DNA of 64,000 bases from JASGDC01 sp047608145 (GTDB lineage Bacteria; Actinomycetota; Actinomycetes; Actinomycetales; Micrococcaceae), in the NCBI GenBank assembly GCA_047608145.1, contig JASGDC010000019.1:1-64000 (forward strand). The letters are read 5' to 3'. Shown piece by piece: positions 31,851 to 41,757 of this stretch. Within the stretch, counting starts at the first letter, position 1, and every line of letters begins with the position of its first letter. Below the pieces are notes generated by a model that had not been told where the DNA came from, did no database searches, and saw nothing but the letters and a program-made list of their open reading frames with translations. Made by a program: the position numbers and the translations under genes.

Positions 31851-34598
31851 TTAGCTAGTTTTTGGATTAGATTCTGCAATCTCTTCTGGCTCATACACTA
31901 CTACTCCACGTTTTAGCATGGAAACAGCATTCCTTGCTTTATTAGCTAAGAATGGGTACCTATCTCGTAAACCTGCAAATTGAGCTAAAACATCGATTAC
32001 CTGTTTTATATTGCGGACAAAGTCTCCACCAGTTAATTCAGTATTTTCCAACGCCTCTTCCATAGGTGCACCTTTAGCCCAGAAGTACGTAGGCCACATA
32101 AAACCTGGGTCTGGTTCTCTAGTTTGTTTGATTCGATTACTCTGCTCCAAATCATCTATAAAAGACCAGTAACTGACTAACTGATTGTATGCTTTACTGA
32201 GTTTCTCACTTGGAAAATAAATATTTTCATTATTTTCATTTTTCCTTGGCTCATAAATACAACAAGATACCAATGCAGCTAATGCAGCCGTATTTAAGTC
32301 ATCAAAAATTCCATTGTGAATTGATTGAGTGAGTAATAAATCATTTTCACCGTAGATAACTTGCAAGTCTTTACCTTTACTAGTTAGCTTTAAGCTATCT
32401 TCATTATTTAAATAGCCAGTTTCAAGCAAAACTTTACAAACTCTATCAAAGATACTGGCAATATTGTTGGTTCGTCCTTTAATTTGGTGCTTTAACCTTG
32501 ATAAATCTTTATTTACACTTTGCGCACGTCTTGCCCAACGTAGATGTTTCTTTAGTTCAGGACATTTTCTACATGGATGGTTTTCTAACATCTCTTGTAA
32601 ATCTTCAGCACGTTTTAATTGAGCTGTTTGAGTTTTACTATTAATTTTACGTTTCTTTTTAGGCTGTACTTTATGTAATGCACTTAAAAGTTTGCTTTGA
32701 TGTTTAGGAATTCGTACATTAAATTTCTTCGGAATTTGTAGATATCCTAAAGTATCAATCTCAGCAATATCAGTACTTTTAGCCAGCTTAACGACTTTCC
32801 CTTTTTCAGTCAGGACCAGTAAGCGAGTGCCAGTTGCGTCATTCTTATAAACTCTGATTATCGTTGCTTTATAGCCATACTCTTTATTAGCGAGTTTTAC
32901 TACATCGCCTGGCTTATAACTAGCTAAATTAACTGCTTCTTTTCCTACTAGTAATCTTCGCAAAGCTGGCACTTTACGTTTGAGCGCTTGTAACTCGTTA
33001 TATAGAGCATAATAATGTTCAAAATCACCGTTTTCACAACTTAGATTTTTCTGATAAGCAGCTAACGTACCTTCCAAGGAGTGTACTTTCTTAGCAACTC
33101 CAACTACAGCCTTATCATCTTGGAACTGAGCAAAAGAGAGCTCTAAAACTTCCTTGGCTTCTTTAATACCCTTAGCCTCAATTAAGTTAACTGCCATGTT
33201 ATAACTTGGCTTAAAGCTAGAGTTGAGTGGATAACTACGCTTTGAAGCTAGTCTGCCTAATGCATAAGGATCTGTATCTGCTTGCCAAAGCACTACTGCA
33301 TGACCTTCAATATCGATACTACGTCGTCCAGCACGACCAGTTAGCTGAGTATACTCCCCTGCAGTAATATCTACATGAGTAGTCCCGTTATATTTATCTA
33401 GTTTTTCCAAAACTACTGTCTTAGCAGGCATATTTACACCTAATGCTAAAGTTTCGGTAGCAAATACTGCTTTAACTAATCCTAACGAAAATAGTTTTTC
33501 TACCAATTCTTTAAAAACTGGAAGTACTCCAGCGTGGTGGGCTGCCACACCACGCAACAAACCTTGTCGGAACTGTCGAAAACCCAACATATCTAGATCA
33601 GTTTGTGGAATACCGACAATAGCTGCTGATATTGCATTGTCAATTAATTCTTCTTCACGCTCATTGGTGAACTTTAACGGTGAAGCTAAAATCTGTGCGA
33701 CAGCAGCATCACAGCCTTTTCGAGAAAAAATAAAATAAATAGCTGGTAATAAATTTTCGGATGCCAGTGACTCTAAAACCTGAAAACGCGAAGTTTTTGG
33801 ACCAAAATTACGACGATTGCGTCCTTGAGCTCTGCGTGATTTTGGATAACGAGCAATTAATTCTCTACGTATTTGGAGTAACTTTGGATTAACCCGATAT
33901 TTTTCTTTATTTTGTTTGGCAGCTAAGACATCAAAACTAATATCTTGGTATAAATCGTAGATTTTTCCATCAACCATAACATGCTGCCATAACGGAACAG
34001 GGCGATGCTCTGTAACAATAACCTTAGTGTCTCCTCGGACTAATTCAAGCCATTGCCCAAATTCTTCTGCGTTGGAAACTGTAGCACTTAGGGATACTAA
34101 CTTTACTTCTTGGGGCAAGTGTAAGATGACTTCTTCCCAGACTGCTCCACGATTACGATCAGCTAGGTAGTGTACCTCATCCATAATTACAAATTGAAGT
34201 TCATCAAGTGTACTGGAATCTGTGTAAATCATATTGCGCAGCACTTCAGTAGTCATAACAACTAGTGGAGCTTCCGAATTTATATTAGTATCACCTGTAA
34301 GAAGCCCGACATTACTTTTACCGTATTTATTACTTAACTCAAGGTATTTTTGATTACTTAAGGCTTTAATAGGTGCGGTATAAAAAGCTTTTTTACCATG
34401 TTTTAACGCCACAAACATTGCAAATTCGCCTACGATTGTCTTACCAGCTCCAGTCGGAGCAGCTACTAAAACCCCAGCACCATTTTCAATTACTTTACAA
34501 GCTTCTAACTGGAAGTTATCTAACGGGAACTTTAGAGTGCCGATAAATTCATTAAGTAATTGGAAGCTAGTTAAGTTATCCGTTTTAGTGGATACCAT
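31851..34598 (-). CDS. helY: DEAD/DEAH-box helicase HelY (Mtr4/Ski2-like)
   Basis: 915-residue superfamily-2 RNA helicase typical of actinobacteria. The motifs are VAAPTGAGKTIVGEFA (Walker A), APIKALSNQKY (Ia), GLLTGDTNIN, VIMDEVHYL (II, DEVH), SLSATVSN (III) and QLTGRAGRRSID (VI). A C-terminal Ski2-type helical/beta-barrel region follows, including CRKCPELKKHLRWARRAQS, a DSHCT-like area. It probably remodels RNA for decay. It is 4 bp downstream of tatC, the usual order tatA-tatC-helY of the proteasome-locus flank. Confidence 0.93.
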   Translation of the reverse strand: MVSTKTDNLTSFQLLNEFIGTLKFPLDNFQLEACKVIENGAGVLVAAPTGAGKTIVGEFAMFVALKHGKKAFYTAPIKALSNQKYLELSNKYGKSNVGLLTGDTNINSEAPLVVMTTEVLRNMIYTDSSTLDELQFVIMDEVHYLADRNRGAVWEEVILHLPQEVKLVSLSATVSNAEEFGQWLELVRGDTKVIVTEHRPVPLWQHVMVDGKIYDLYQDISFDVLAAKQNKEKYRVNPKLLQIRRELIARYPKSRRAQGRNRRNFGPKTSRFQVLESLASENLLPAIYFIFSRKGCDAAVAQILASPLKFTNEREEELIDNAISAAIVGIPQTDLDMLGFRQFRQGLLRGVAAHHAGVLPVFKELVEKLFSLGLVKAVFATETLALGVNMPAKTVVLEKLDKYNGTTHVDITAGEYTQLTGRAGRRSIDIEGHAVVLWQADTDPYALGRLASKRSYPLNSSFKPSYNMAVNLIEAKGIKEAKEVLELSFAQFQDDKAVVGVAKKVHSLEGTLAAYQKNLSCENGDFEHYYALYNELQALKRKVPALRRLLVGKEAVNLASYKPGDVVKLANKEYGYKATIIRVYKNDATGTRLLVLTEKGKVVKLAKSTDIAEIDTLGYLQIPKKFNVRIPKHQSKLLSALHKVQPKKKRKINSKTQTAQLKRAEDLQEMLENHPCRKCPELKKHLRWARRAQSVNKDLSRLKHQIKGRTNNIASIFDRVCKVLLETGYLNNEDSLKLTSKGKDLQVIYGENDLLLTQSIHNGIFDDLNTAALAALVSCCIYEPRKNENNENIYFPSEKLSKAYNQLVSYWSFIDDLEQSNRIKQTREPDPGFMWPTYFWAKGAPMEEALENTELTGGDFVRNIKQVIDVLAQFAGLRDRYPFLANKARNAVSMLKRGVVVYEPEEIAESNPKTS

Positions 34599-34602
34599 GT
34601 AT

Positions 34603-35463
34603 TTAACGGCCTATCTCCTCTGTAGGAGTAGGGGCAGCAATCTCTTTTTCAATATCTATATCTTGCTTAACTTTTTTCTTTTCTCGACGTTTATCTAAGA
34701 AATAAGTGATTCCAATAGCACCAGCAAATAATAATATTAAAGGTGCAGCTAAGAAAAACATACTCATTGCATCACTACCTGGAGCAGCAAATGCTGCAAA
34801 CAGACAGATTAGGAAGAAAACTATTCGCCAAGATTTAATTAAAGTCCGTGATGGTAGAACACCTAACGTATTAAGACCTACAACTAATACTGGCATTAAG
34901 AACGAAAGACCGAATACCAACATTAAGCGGCTTACAAAAGTAATATAATCTCGTGCCGGGATTAAGTTAGATCCACCCATCGGGATAAAGTTAGTAAGTA
35001 CCATTACCATATGTGGCAATACTAACCAGGCTACAAATACGCCAAGCAAAAACAGTGGCAATGAAGTAAGTAAGAAACTTACTGAATACCATTTTTCTTT
35101 CTTGGTGAAACCAGGAGCTAAGAATGCCCAACCTTCATAAATCCAAATTGGTGAAGAAATTATAATGCCAATAAATATTGACATTTGCAACTGCAAATCA
35201 AAGGCCGTGATAATGCCGGCAAAGTTAAGTGAAGCTTCACGATGCGCATCATGCGCTGCATTAATTAGTGGTTGCTGAATAGCCTGTAATGCGTATGGAT
35301 ATAAAAACCAGCCAGCAACACTAGCTAATATGAGAGCTACAGCACAGATTAGTAATCTATTTTTAAGCTCACGAAAATGCTCCTTAAGTGGCATGCGCCC
35401 TTCAGGATTTTTCCTTCTGCTCTTAGAAATATTTTTTGGAGCTTCTGTTTGTGCCGTAGTCAT
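34603..35463 (-). CDS. tatC: Twin-arginine translocase subunit TatC
   Basis: 286 residues with six membrane helices. The N-terminus has the signal-binding motif GRMPLKEHFRELKNRLLI, whose conserved Glu contacts the RR signal. PIWIYEGWAFLAPGFTKKEK and FGLSFLMPVLVVGLN are conserved. It forms the receptor complex that takes folded proteins across the membrane. The C-terminal tail is charged. Genes 5' to 3': tatA, tatC, helY. The RR-bearing RCC1 protein at 55.9-57.5 kb is a likely cargo. Confidence 0.95.
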   Translation of the reverse strand: MTTAQTEAPKNISKSRRKNPEGRMPLKEHFRELKNRLLICAVALILASVAGWFLYPYALQAIQQPLINAAHDAHREASLNFAGIITAFDLQLQMSIFIGIIISSPIWIYEGWAFLAPGFTKKEKWYSVSFLLTSLPLFLLGVFVAWLVLPHMVMVLTNFIPMGGSNLIPARDYITFVSRLMLVFGLSFLMPVLVVGLNTLGVLPSRTLIKSWRIVFFLICLFAAFAAPGSDAMSMFFLAAPLILLFAGAIGITYFLDKRREKKKVKQDIDIEKEIAAPTPTEEIGR

Positions 35464-35477
35464 ATTACCTATAAAAG

Positions 35478-35765
35478 TTAAGCCTTATTTTTATCCGTAT
35501 TATCAGTTGACTCTCCGATGATTTCAACTTCTGGTTCTTCATCTTCTACTAATGTAGCTTCAATAGCTTCTGGTTCTTCATCTTCAGTCTCGGCTTCAGT
35601 TTTTTCTTTAGCTTTCTTGTCTTCATCTTTCATTTGACGAACTTCAGACTTGAACACACGTAAAGATTGTCCCATACTGCGCGCGATGCCTGGAAGGCGA
35701 GGCGCACCAAAAATAATTAGCGCAATCGCAATCACAATTAATATATGTGTCATTGAAATTTTCAT
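35478..35765 (-). CDS. tatA: Twin-arginine translocase subunit TatA
   Basis: About 95 residues. One membrane helix (ILIVIAIALIIFGAPRLPGI, about residues 7-26), then the amphipathic helix ARSMGQSLRVFKSEVRQMK with the FG hinge, then an acidic Glu-rich tail. The start ATG 35765 follows GGGGGA; the upstream in-frame ATG at 35819 would add an unconserved hydrophobic lead. It forms the pore with TatC. No TatB-like gene lies nearby, common in Gram-positives. Confidence 0.92.
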   Translation of the reverse strand: MKISMTHILIVIAIALIIFGAPRLPGIARSMGQSLRVFKSEVRQMKDEDKKAKEKTEAETEDEEPEAIEATLVEDEEPEVEIIGESTDNTDKNKA

Positions 35766-35877
35766 TAAAATCCCCCATAAAATAGTGAAGTTTAACTTAT
35801 AGCTAAACCCGCTCTGCAATCAGTCTACACCAAATTAGGCACAATAATAACGGGTAATCGCAGAATTTGGCTAATAG

Positions 35878-37968
35878 CTAACTATGATCAGTTATTGCTT
35901 TTTCAGCTCGTTCTTTAACCTGTTCTTCAATACCTTCTGGTTCTAGCACTGCAACTTTATCACCAGCACCACAAACTAATTCAACTACGTAATTTTCAGA
36001 AGAAGCAGAAAATTCTACAATACTAACCTCTTTATTTTTAGCTATTTCTTTCTTCTCTTTATCAAATTGAATGTATTTAGTCCTAAAAATTGAATTAGGA
36101 TTATTAACTAGCGCAGTATAAATAACTTTATTGTCTTGCTTCTTAGCTGCTGACTTTTTAATATAATTTTGAATTTCATCAACATCATATTTTTGGTCAG
36201 TAACTACAAGGTTTCTCATATTATCTATCCGATAGTTATAACCTTGCCAAGTGTGAATGTACCAATTGCCATCCTTATTAAAGAAACCTTCAATTTCTTT
36301 AATTTTCTCTGCTTCGTTGCCAGTCTTAGGTGAAGTATAGGTATACTTTAACTTCTTATTATCTGCTATTGCTTTACTAATTGTTCGTAGTTTCTTAATA
36401 ACATCATCCGATGAGAATGTAGGCATCAAAGTGTTCTCAACCTCTGGATTATTAGCTATTGGAAAACTAGCTTTAATTTTTCCGATTAACTTTGTAATAC
36501 TTTCTGTATCCTCTTGTTTAATAACTAATAAAGTTTTTAATATTGAAATTAAGAAAATACTTTCTTTGAAAGTTACTTTATGTAATTTTTCAGCATGTTC
36601 TGGATTTTCAATTACGATTAGGAATTCTTCGTATTCTTTTGGATGCTCTAGTATTGGTTCCCAGGTTACATCATCTCTTGAAATTTCTTTATTGGGATGT
36701 ATAAAATCAATCCAAAATCTACTATCATCCTCTAGATTACTGCCAATATCTCCTGAAAGTTTAAAGAGATCTTTATAAAACTTTTTAGTATTTTCTATGT
36801 TAAATAACTTAGCAGTTTCTTTTATTGTCGGTGGATTATCACGTCGGTCCGATATGAAATTAATAATCTCAAGTGTCTCAGTTATCTTTACTTTTTCGCC
36901 CCGAGATTTTTTATTAAACTTTTCCTTACCAATAAGCTCCATATAGCTTTTTTTATCTTTTTCCTGAATAGGTTTTTTAGTAATTGTAGCTTTTTGATGC
37001 GTGATAAAAGCGTTTACTATTTCTTTAGGTTCAAGAATTTTAATTTGTCCGGCAAACATTGATAAAAAATCTACGGCATCTTGCTGATGAGTGTATGAAT
37101 AAGTATACGTTTTACCATTATTATTCGAAATAAAGTTATCATTAAAACGTTTAGCAATATTTTCTGCAATTTCTACTTTTACCGTTTTGATTCCATCGTA
37201 GCTACCTATGCTACTTAACGCCTTATTAATATCAAAATCTTTTGGTCTTTTAACTTCAACAGGAACTTCAATCGTAGAATTAATTTTTAGCTTTTCTATT
37301 CTATTGAATTTAAAGTTCTTTGCGGTGTCATTTTTAGCTAAATCATAGCCGTGGATGTACCATTCATTATAAGCTTTACCAATGCCGTAAGGCACTATCT
37401 TACGTTCTTCAGCTTTCAATTCAGGCTTTTGATATTCGAAGGTAATAACGTTACCACGGGCAATAGCTTCTCTGATGTCCATAATTTTATCATTATCGAC
37501 TGAAGATTCTGTACGTCCAAAGAATTCATATTTTTTACGTGGTTCAACCTCACTTAATTTTCCAAGCAATTTATCTCTAATATCATCGTAGAAGTCATCC
37601 TGAAAAATATTAAAAGAAGTATTGAGAATTACATTATCTTCAAGTGTGACATTGAAATCAGCAGTTTCACTAGCATCAAAATCGATTCGGTAACGCGCTT
37701 TTCTTAAATCATTACTATCACCATCGACACGAATTACAATACTTCGGTTTTGTAACTGTTTTTTATCACGTTCAAATTTACGTTTAAGACTTTTATATCC
37801 TTTACTATTTACATCAATTACGCCATTATTATCTAACGCATTGTCATAGTCATTCTTATAAACTTCGACCTTCTGTGCTATTTCAGGGAAAGTAAGCCCC
37901 CAACGAGTGTTCGCTAAAACAAGGAAAAGATTTATGACACGTAAGTCATTAGTCTGTTTCCGTTCCAT
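35878..37968 (-). CDS. pafBC: Fused PafB-PafC WYL-domain regulator
   Basis: 696 residues: two copies of the HTH + WYL arrangement. First half: N-terminal winged helix (NLFLVLANTRWGLTFPEIA), then WYL core with ITFEYQKPE and YNEWYIHGYDL. Second half: HTH-like EIINFISDRRDNPPTIKET and WYL core with KLKYTYTSPKTGN and GNWYIHTWQGY. In mycobacteria the PafB/PafC pair activates the mitomycin-type DNA-damage response by sensing ssDNA. The usual pafA partner is absent here, so the regulator persists without pupylation. Confidence 0.85.
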   Translation of the reverse strand: MERKQTNDLRVINLFLVLANTRWGLTFPEIAQKVEVYKNDYDNALDNNGVIDVNSKGYKSLKRKFERDKKQLQNRSIVIRVDGDSNDLRKARYRIDFDASETADFNVTLEDNVILNTSFNIFQDDFYDDIRDKLLGKLSEVEPRKKYEFFGRTESSVDNDKIMDIREAIARGNVITFEYQKPELKAEERKIVPYGIGKAYNEWYIHGYDLAKNDTAKNFKFNRIEKLKINSTIEVPVEVKRPKDFDINKALSSIGSYDGIKTVKVEIAENIAKRFNDNFISNNNGKTYTYSYTHQQDAVDFLSMFAGQIKILEPKEIVNAFITHQKATITKKPIQEKDKKSYMELIGKEKFNKKSRGEKVKITETLEIINFISDRRDNPPTIKETAKLFNIENTKKFYKDLFKLSGDIGSNLEDDSRFWIDFIHPNKEISRDDVTWEPILEHPKEYEEFLIVIENPEHAEKLHKVTFKESIFLISILKTLLVIKQEDTESITKLIGKIKASFPIANNPEVENTLMPTFSSDDVIKKLRTISKAIADNKKLKYTYTSPKTGNEAEKIKEIEGFFNKDGNWYIHTWQGYNYRIDNMRNLVVTDQKYDVDEIQNYIKKSAAKKQDNKVIYTALVNNPNSIFRTKYIQFDKEKKEIAKNKEVSIVEFSASSENYVVELVCGAGDKVAVLEPEGIEEQVKERAEKAITDHS

Positions 37969-37997
37969 AATGTACTAACCCTTAAATAGCAACAGAA

Positions 37998-38378
37998 TTA
38001 TTTAATAGCTTCTAAATCAACTACGAAAATCAAAGTTTCGTTAGGCCCAATAGCAACACCTGCCCCTGCACTACCATAAGCTAGATGTGGAGGGATAGTT
38101 AATTGACGACGGCCACCGACTTTCATACCGATTAGTCCTTGGTCCCAACCTTGAATTACCATACCCACACCTACTGGAAATTCTAATTCTTGGTCACGGT
38201 TCCATGAAGCATCGAATTCTTCACCAGTTGAAAATGCAACACCAACGTAGTGCACACTTACGGTGTCTCCAGCTTTTACTTCTGGACCAGTCCCTACTTC
38301 AATATCCTTAATGTCAAGTTTTGTAGGTGCTTTGCCACCTGGAAAATCAATCTCTGGACGGGTCTTCTTTGTCGCCAT
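37998..38378 (-). CDS. FKBP-type peptidyl-prolyl isomerase
   Basis: 126-residue single FKBP domain. Landmarks: VKAGDTVSVHYVGVAFSTGE, EFDASWNRDQELEFPVG, VIQGWDQGLIGMKVGGRR, LTIPPHLAYGSAGAG and ETLIFVVDLEAI. There is no signal peptide, so it is cytosolic. This FKBP is a regular neighbour of pafBC and the proteasome genes in actinobacteria. Its start overlaps the 3' end of the trmI gene by 32 nt, which indicates translational coupling. Confidence 0.93.
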   Translation of the reverse strand: MATKKTRPEIDFPGGKAPTKLDIKDIEVGTGPEVKAGDTVSVHYVGVAFSTGEEFDASWNRDQELEFPVGVGMVIQGWDQGLIGMKVGGRRQLTIPPHLAYGSAGAGVAIGPNETLIFVVDLEAIK

Positions 38379-39369
38379 TATTTGTAACCTCTTCTATCTT
38401 TTCTTCATTTTCTTTAATTATACGCACGATTTTACGCAATTTACGCTCTGGGGATTGTCGATAACCAAGTTCATCAGGAATCCAGGCATTCATATCTTCT
38501 TGAGAAAACTCCGTCTTAGACTTACGAACTTTCTTTGGTAATGGTTCATAGCCATCTGCAAGTTTACGAGCTTGTACTATAAAACCAGTGTGAGCTACCA
38601 TACGATGATCTGGGCGCACTGCTAGCCCATCAACATGCCAACCACGCACCATAGATTCATAAGCTTGTGGTTCAGTAAAACGCTTGCTTGCTCGTAATTC
38701 TTCCGTAACACGCGAAAGCTGGGTAGCTGTTGCTACATAAGCTAAGAATACACCGCCTGGGCGCATAACTTCTAGGCACGCGTCCACACATTCCCAAGGC
38801 GCTAACATGTCTAGCACTACCCTATCGACTGAATTAGCTTCTTCTTTTTCAGTTAATATTTCTGCTAAATTGCCAATACTAATTTTCCACGCTGGATGTT
38901 CTTTGTCAAAAAATGACTTAATATTGCCACGGGCAATCGCAGCAAACTCCTCACGCATTTCAAAAGAATGAACTTGACCGGCTTCCCCTACAGCACGAAG
39001 CAGTGATAGTGTCAGCGCTCCAGATCCTACTCCCGCTTCAATAACTTTAGCGCCTGGAAAAATATCACCCATAGTGATAATCTGCCCAGCATCTTTGGGA
39101 TAAACCACTGTGGCACCACGTGGCATTGAAAGTACGAAATCTGATAATAATGGGCGAAGAGCCATAAACTGGACCCCTGTCGAGTTCTCCAGAATTATAC
39201 CTTCATCTTTGCCCGCTATTGCATCATGATCAAGATAACCTTTTTCGGTGTTAAAACGAGCACCAGGCATTAAATCTATGGTATAGATTTTCTTTTTTTC
39301 GCTAGTTAATTGGACTTTATCGCCATATTTGAAAGGTCCTCTGCGCATTTCAGTGCCAATTGGACTCAT
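38347..39369 (-). CDS. trmI: tRNA (adenine-58-N1)-methyltransferase TrmI
   Basis: 340-residue class I SAM methyltransferase that makes m1A58 in the T-loop of tRNAs. An N-terminal beta-domain (GPFKYGDKVQLTSEKKK) precedes the Rossmann fold: KVIEAGVGSGALTLSLLRAV (SAM site) and VHSFEMREEFA. DRVVLDMLAPWECVD has the catalytic Asp region. The C-terminal ~60 residues are charged, a lineage extension. It lies between the M50 protease and FKBP, where other actinobacteria have arc/mpa after trmI. Confidence 0.92.
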   Translation of the reverse strand: MSPIGTEMRRGPFKYGDKVQLTSEKKKIYTIDLMPGARFNTEKGYLDHDAIAGKDEGIILENSTGVQFMALRPLLSDFVLSMPRGATVVYPKDAGQIITMGDIFPGAKVIEAGVGSGALTLSLLRAVGEAGQVHSFEMREEFAAIARGNIKSFFDKEHPAWKISIGNLAEILTEKEEANSVDRVVLDMLAPWECVDACLEVMRPGGVFLAYVATATQLSRVTEELRASKRFTEPQAYESMVRGWHVDGLAVRPDHRMVAHTGFIVQARKLADGYEPLPKKVRKSKTEFSQEDMNAWIPDELGYRQSPERKLRKIVRIIKENEEKIEEVTNNGDKEDPSRD

Positions 39370-40503
39370 CTATACTCCGTCTTCTTCTAAATTTTGTACC
39401 ATATTAATTATTTGTTCATAAGTCATGAAGCCAATAATACTCATTCGTGAGTCGACAATAAAATATTCTCGTGCAGGAATTAATGCTATTCGCTTAAGCA
39501 TTTGCTCTTTAGTCATTACATCTAAGAGAATCCCAGATTTATCAAATGGTGAGGCCACTGAAGTTACTAGAGTTTTCTTTAGTTGATCTTCAGGAATTGA
39601 GTTTAATGCCTCTATATTTACTACTTGTTCAATAAACTCATCTTTTACAATCGCAATATGTTTAATCTTAGTACTCAAAGCTTTAACTTTATGACAATGC
39701 ATCTTTGCTGGTATCGCTATCGCTGGTTCCATACGTTCTTTGAAAGGTAAAGTAACTACTGCTTCCTGTACTTTACCGTTAGCTTGTCGCACTGCACTCT
39801 GTGCAGCTGAGAATAGATAACTAACTACTATTAGTCCTAATAACGCAGAAAACATATTTACTTGATACCCAGAGACTAGCGGCACGATAAATATCCAGAT
39901 GACCAAAGCCACACAGAGTACCATGCCTAAGTAACCGGTAACCTTTAAACCTAATTTCGGCTGCTTAGTTTTAGCGGTAATTAGTGATTCTAATGCTCTG
40001 CCGCCATCTAGTGGAAAAGCTGGCAAGATATTTAAGATTGCAACAAAAAGATTTACATAGTACAAACTTTGCAACAATAAAAGTACTGTAATATTTGAAA
40101 AAACAAAAGTTGCTAAATAACTTATTCCAGCAATTACAAAATTAGCTAACGGGCCAGCTAAGGCAATAACCGCCAGAATCTTTGGTGTAGCTTGTCCTGG
40201 CCTAAACTGAGTATGTCCGCCAAAGATATTTAAGACGATTTTGCTAACATTTAAGCTATTTTTTTGCGCGACAACTGTATGTGCTACTTCATGAATAAAA
40301 ATTGAAACTGCCAATAAAATAGCATAAATAAATGAAATAATCCCAGCTTGAAATGTCGAATAACTTGGCACTATGACCTTTACTGTTGGAGTGAAAGTAA
40401 TTACTAGAAAAGCAGCAATAAAAAACCAAGATAAAGACAGATAAACTGGAACTTTTCGAAAACTTCCAATTTTAATACCATCACTATTTGCAAGTTTAAG
40501 CAT
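39370..40503 (-). CDS. Site-2 protease-like M50 zinc metalloprotease
   Basis: 377 residues, several membrane helices. The zinc motif HEVAHTVV (HExxH) lies at about residue 70 and the second motif in NILPAFPLDGGRALESL (LDG with Asp ligand). This is the Rip3/SpoIVFB-like class that cuts membrane-bound regulators. The C-terminal ~110 residues look like a CBS-type region (VKALSTKIKHIAIVKDEFIE, MSIIGFMTYEQII). It directly abuts trmI and overlaps the HAD gene by 8 nt, so all three are co-transcribed. Confidence 0.88.
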   Translation of the reverse strand: MLKLANSDGIKIGSFRKVPVYLSLSWFFIAAFLVITFTPTVKVIVPSYSTFQAGIISFIYAILLAVSIFIHEVAHTVVAQKNSLNVSKIVLNIFGGHTQFRPGQATPKILAVIALAGPLANFVIAGISYLATFVFSNITVLLLLQSLYYVNLFVAILNILPAFPLDGGRALESLITAKTKQPKLGLKVTGYLGMVLCVALVIWIFIVPLVSGYQVNMFSALLGLIVVSYLFSAAQSAVRQANGKVQEAVVTLPFKERMEPAIAIPAKMHCHKVKALSTKIKHIAIVKDEFIEQVVNIEALNSIPEDQLKKTLVTSVASPFDKSGILLDVMTKEQMLKRIALIPAREYFIVDSRMSIIGFMTYEQIINMVQNLEEDGV

Positions 40504-41179
40504 TCAATAACTCACTAAAGTCTTCTAAAGTAACCCCAGCCAAAGTTTTCCAGATAGTAATTGTATCCATAGTCTCAATTGGTGAAAATAATGGAATTCC
40601 GATAGTTTTAACTCCAGCAGCTACTGCACTAGTTGCACCTGGAATAGAGTCTTCTACTGCTACACATTTCTTTGCAGTAACGTCATATCCTTCTTTATTT
40701 AAAAGTTCAATTGCCAATAAATATGGGTCAGGATGAGGTTTACCGTTTTTAACCATGTCACCAGTAACCGTCACTGTAAAAGTATCTTTAGGAACGCTAT
40801 CAAGAAATGCTTGTGCAAAAGGTCGATACGACATTGTTACCAAAGCACAAGGAATATCATTTTCTTTAAGTAATTGTAGAGTTTCAAGTGCTCCAGGACG
40901 ATATGGAGCATGCTTTTTTACTTTTTCAATCATTCGCACATTGCAAAAATCCAAAAACTCATCAAGAGTAACATTTACCCCAACTTCACGCATAAGTTTG
41001 GCACTATCTTCCATTGAGTTGCCTACCATCCTTTGTGCAAGCTCTTCAGTCCATGTAACTCCATGGTTTGCGGCAAGCTCAGTCTCAATTTCAATCCAGT
41101 ACTTCTCTGAATCGATTAACGTACCATCCATATCCCAAAGAACAGCCTTAGGAAGTTTCATTTCATTTTTTTTCATCAT
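40496..41179 (-). CDS. HAD-superfamily phosphatase
   Basis: 227 residues, HAD subfamily IA. Motif I is LWDMDGTLIDSEK with the nucleophile Asp, motif II ALVTMS, motif III GKPHPDPYLLA and motif IV CVAVEDSIPGATSA. A helical cap lies between motifs I and II. The substrate is a small phosphorylated metabolite, not identifiable. HAD-M50-trmI is a conserved actinobacterial gene order at the edge of the proteasome locus. It starts the operon toward pafBC. Confidence 0.9.
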   Translation of the reverse strand: MMKKNEMKLPKAVLWDMDGTLIDSEKYWIEIETELAANHGVTWTEELAQRMVGNSMEDSAKLMREVGVNVTLDEFLDFCNVRMIEKVKKHAPYRPGALETLQLLKENDIPCALVTMSYRPFAQAFLDSVPKDTFTVTVTGDMVKNGKPHPDPYLLAIELLNKEGYDVTAKKCVAVEDSIPGATSAVAAGVKTIGIPLFSPIETMDTITIWKTLAGVTLEDFSELLNA

Positions 41180-41222
41180 AATAACTGTAGCCGTTTAGCC
41201 TATCTATAGATTTGCAAATGTA

Positions 41223-41519
41223 TTAGTCACGCTCGACAAAGTCAATATCAGCATCATCATCGATAAGTAACTTATCTTGTGCTTTATGAATTGGAGCTTT
41301 GAATTCTACATCACCTTCATCTTCAAAAATGACAAATGGTGTGACTTCATCATGCTCATTAGCTAATGTTTGTTCGTAAGCGTCAAACGTTTCCGCTAAT
41401 GAATAGTAGGCTGCTTCAATTCCAGAATCATCATGATCTGTACTATTTTCTATTGCATCTAGATGATTTTCTAAAGCACCTATTAGTGCTTCCAATGCTG
41501 CACGCGAATCTAAACTCAT
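41223..41519 (-). CDS. Small acidic conserved protein
   Basis: 98 residues, very acidic, soluble. ALEALIGALENHLDAIENS and AAYYSLAETFDAYEQTLANE look like two amphipathic helices, then a beta-like VTPFVIFEDEGDVEF. Similar short proteins occur in actinobacteria near this locus, sometimes annotated loosely as primosomal. Function unknown. It is 44 bp upstream of the HAD gene in the same direction, perhaps the head of the operon. Confidence 0.6.
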   Translation of the reverse strand: MSLDSRAALEALIGALENHLDAIENSTDHDDSGIEAAYYSLAETFDAYEQTLANEHDEVTPFVIFEDEGDVEFKAPIHKAQDKLLIDDDADIDFVERD

Positions 41520-41670
41520 ATATAGAGGGTAAAGTAAAAATCTAAAATTTCAAAGTCTTATAGTCAGATGAAACAAAAGTATTTTTTAGTTGCGACAATA
41601 TTTATTAATATCACCAAACATACTTTGGTAAAGCAAATTCATAATTAAGTAGTGAAATTATGTACAACCA

Positions 41671-41726
41671 ATAAAACAGGTAGTTTTCTGTGTTTAAAAT
41701 AGTTACTGAAAAACTACCTGTTTTAT
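41671..41726 (-). terminator. Terminator downstream of the second GH1 gene
   Basis: TAAAACAGGTAGTTTTC near 41672 pairs with GAAAAACTACCTGTTTTA ending at 41726, with about 18 nt between. It is about 30 nt after the GH1 stop. Confidence 0.7.
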
Positions 41727-41757
41727 GATTTGGAAGTCCTCTTTGTATTATTTAGTT

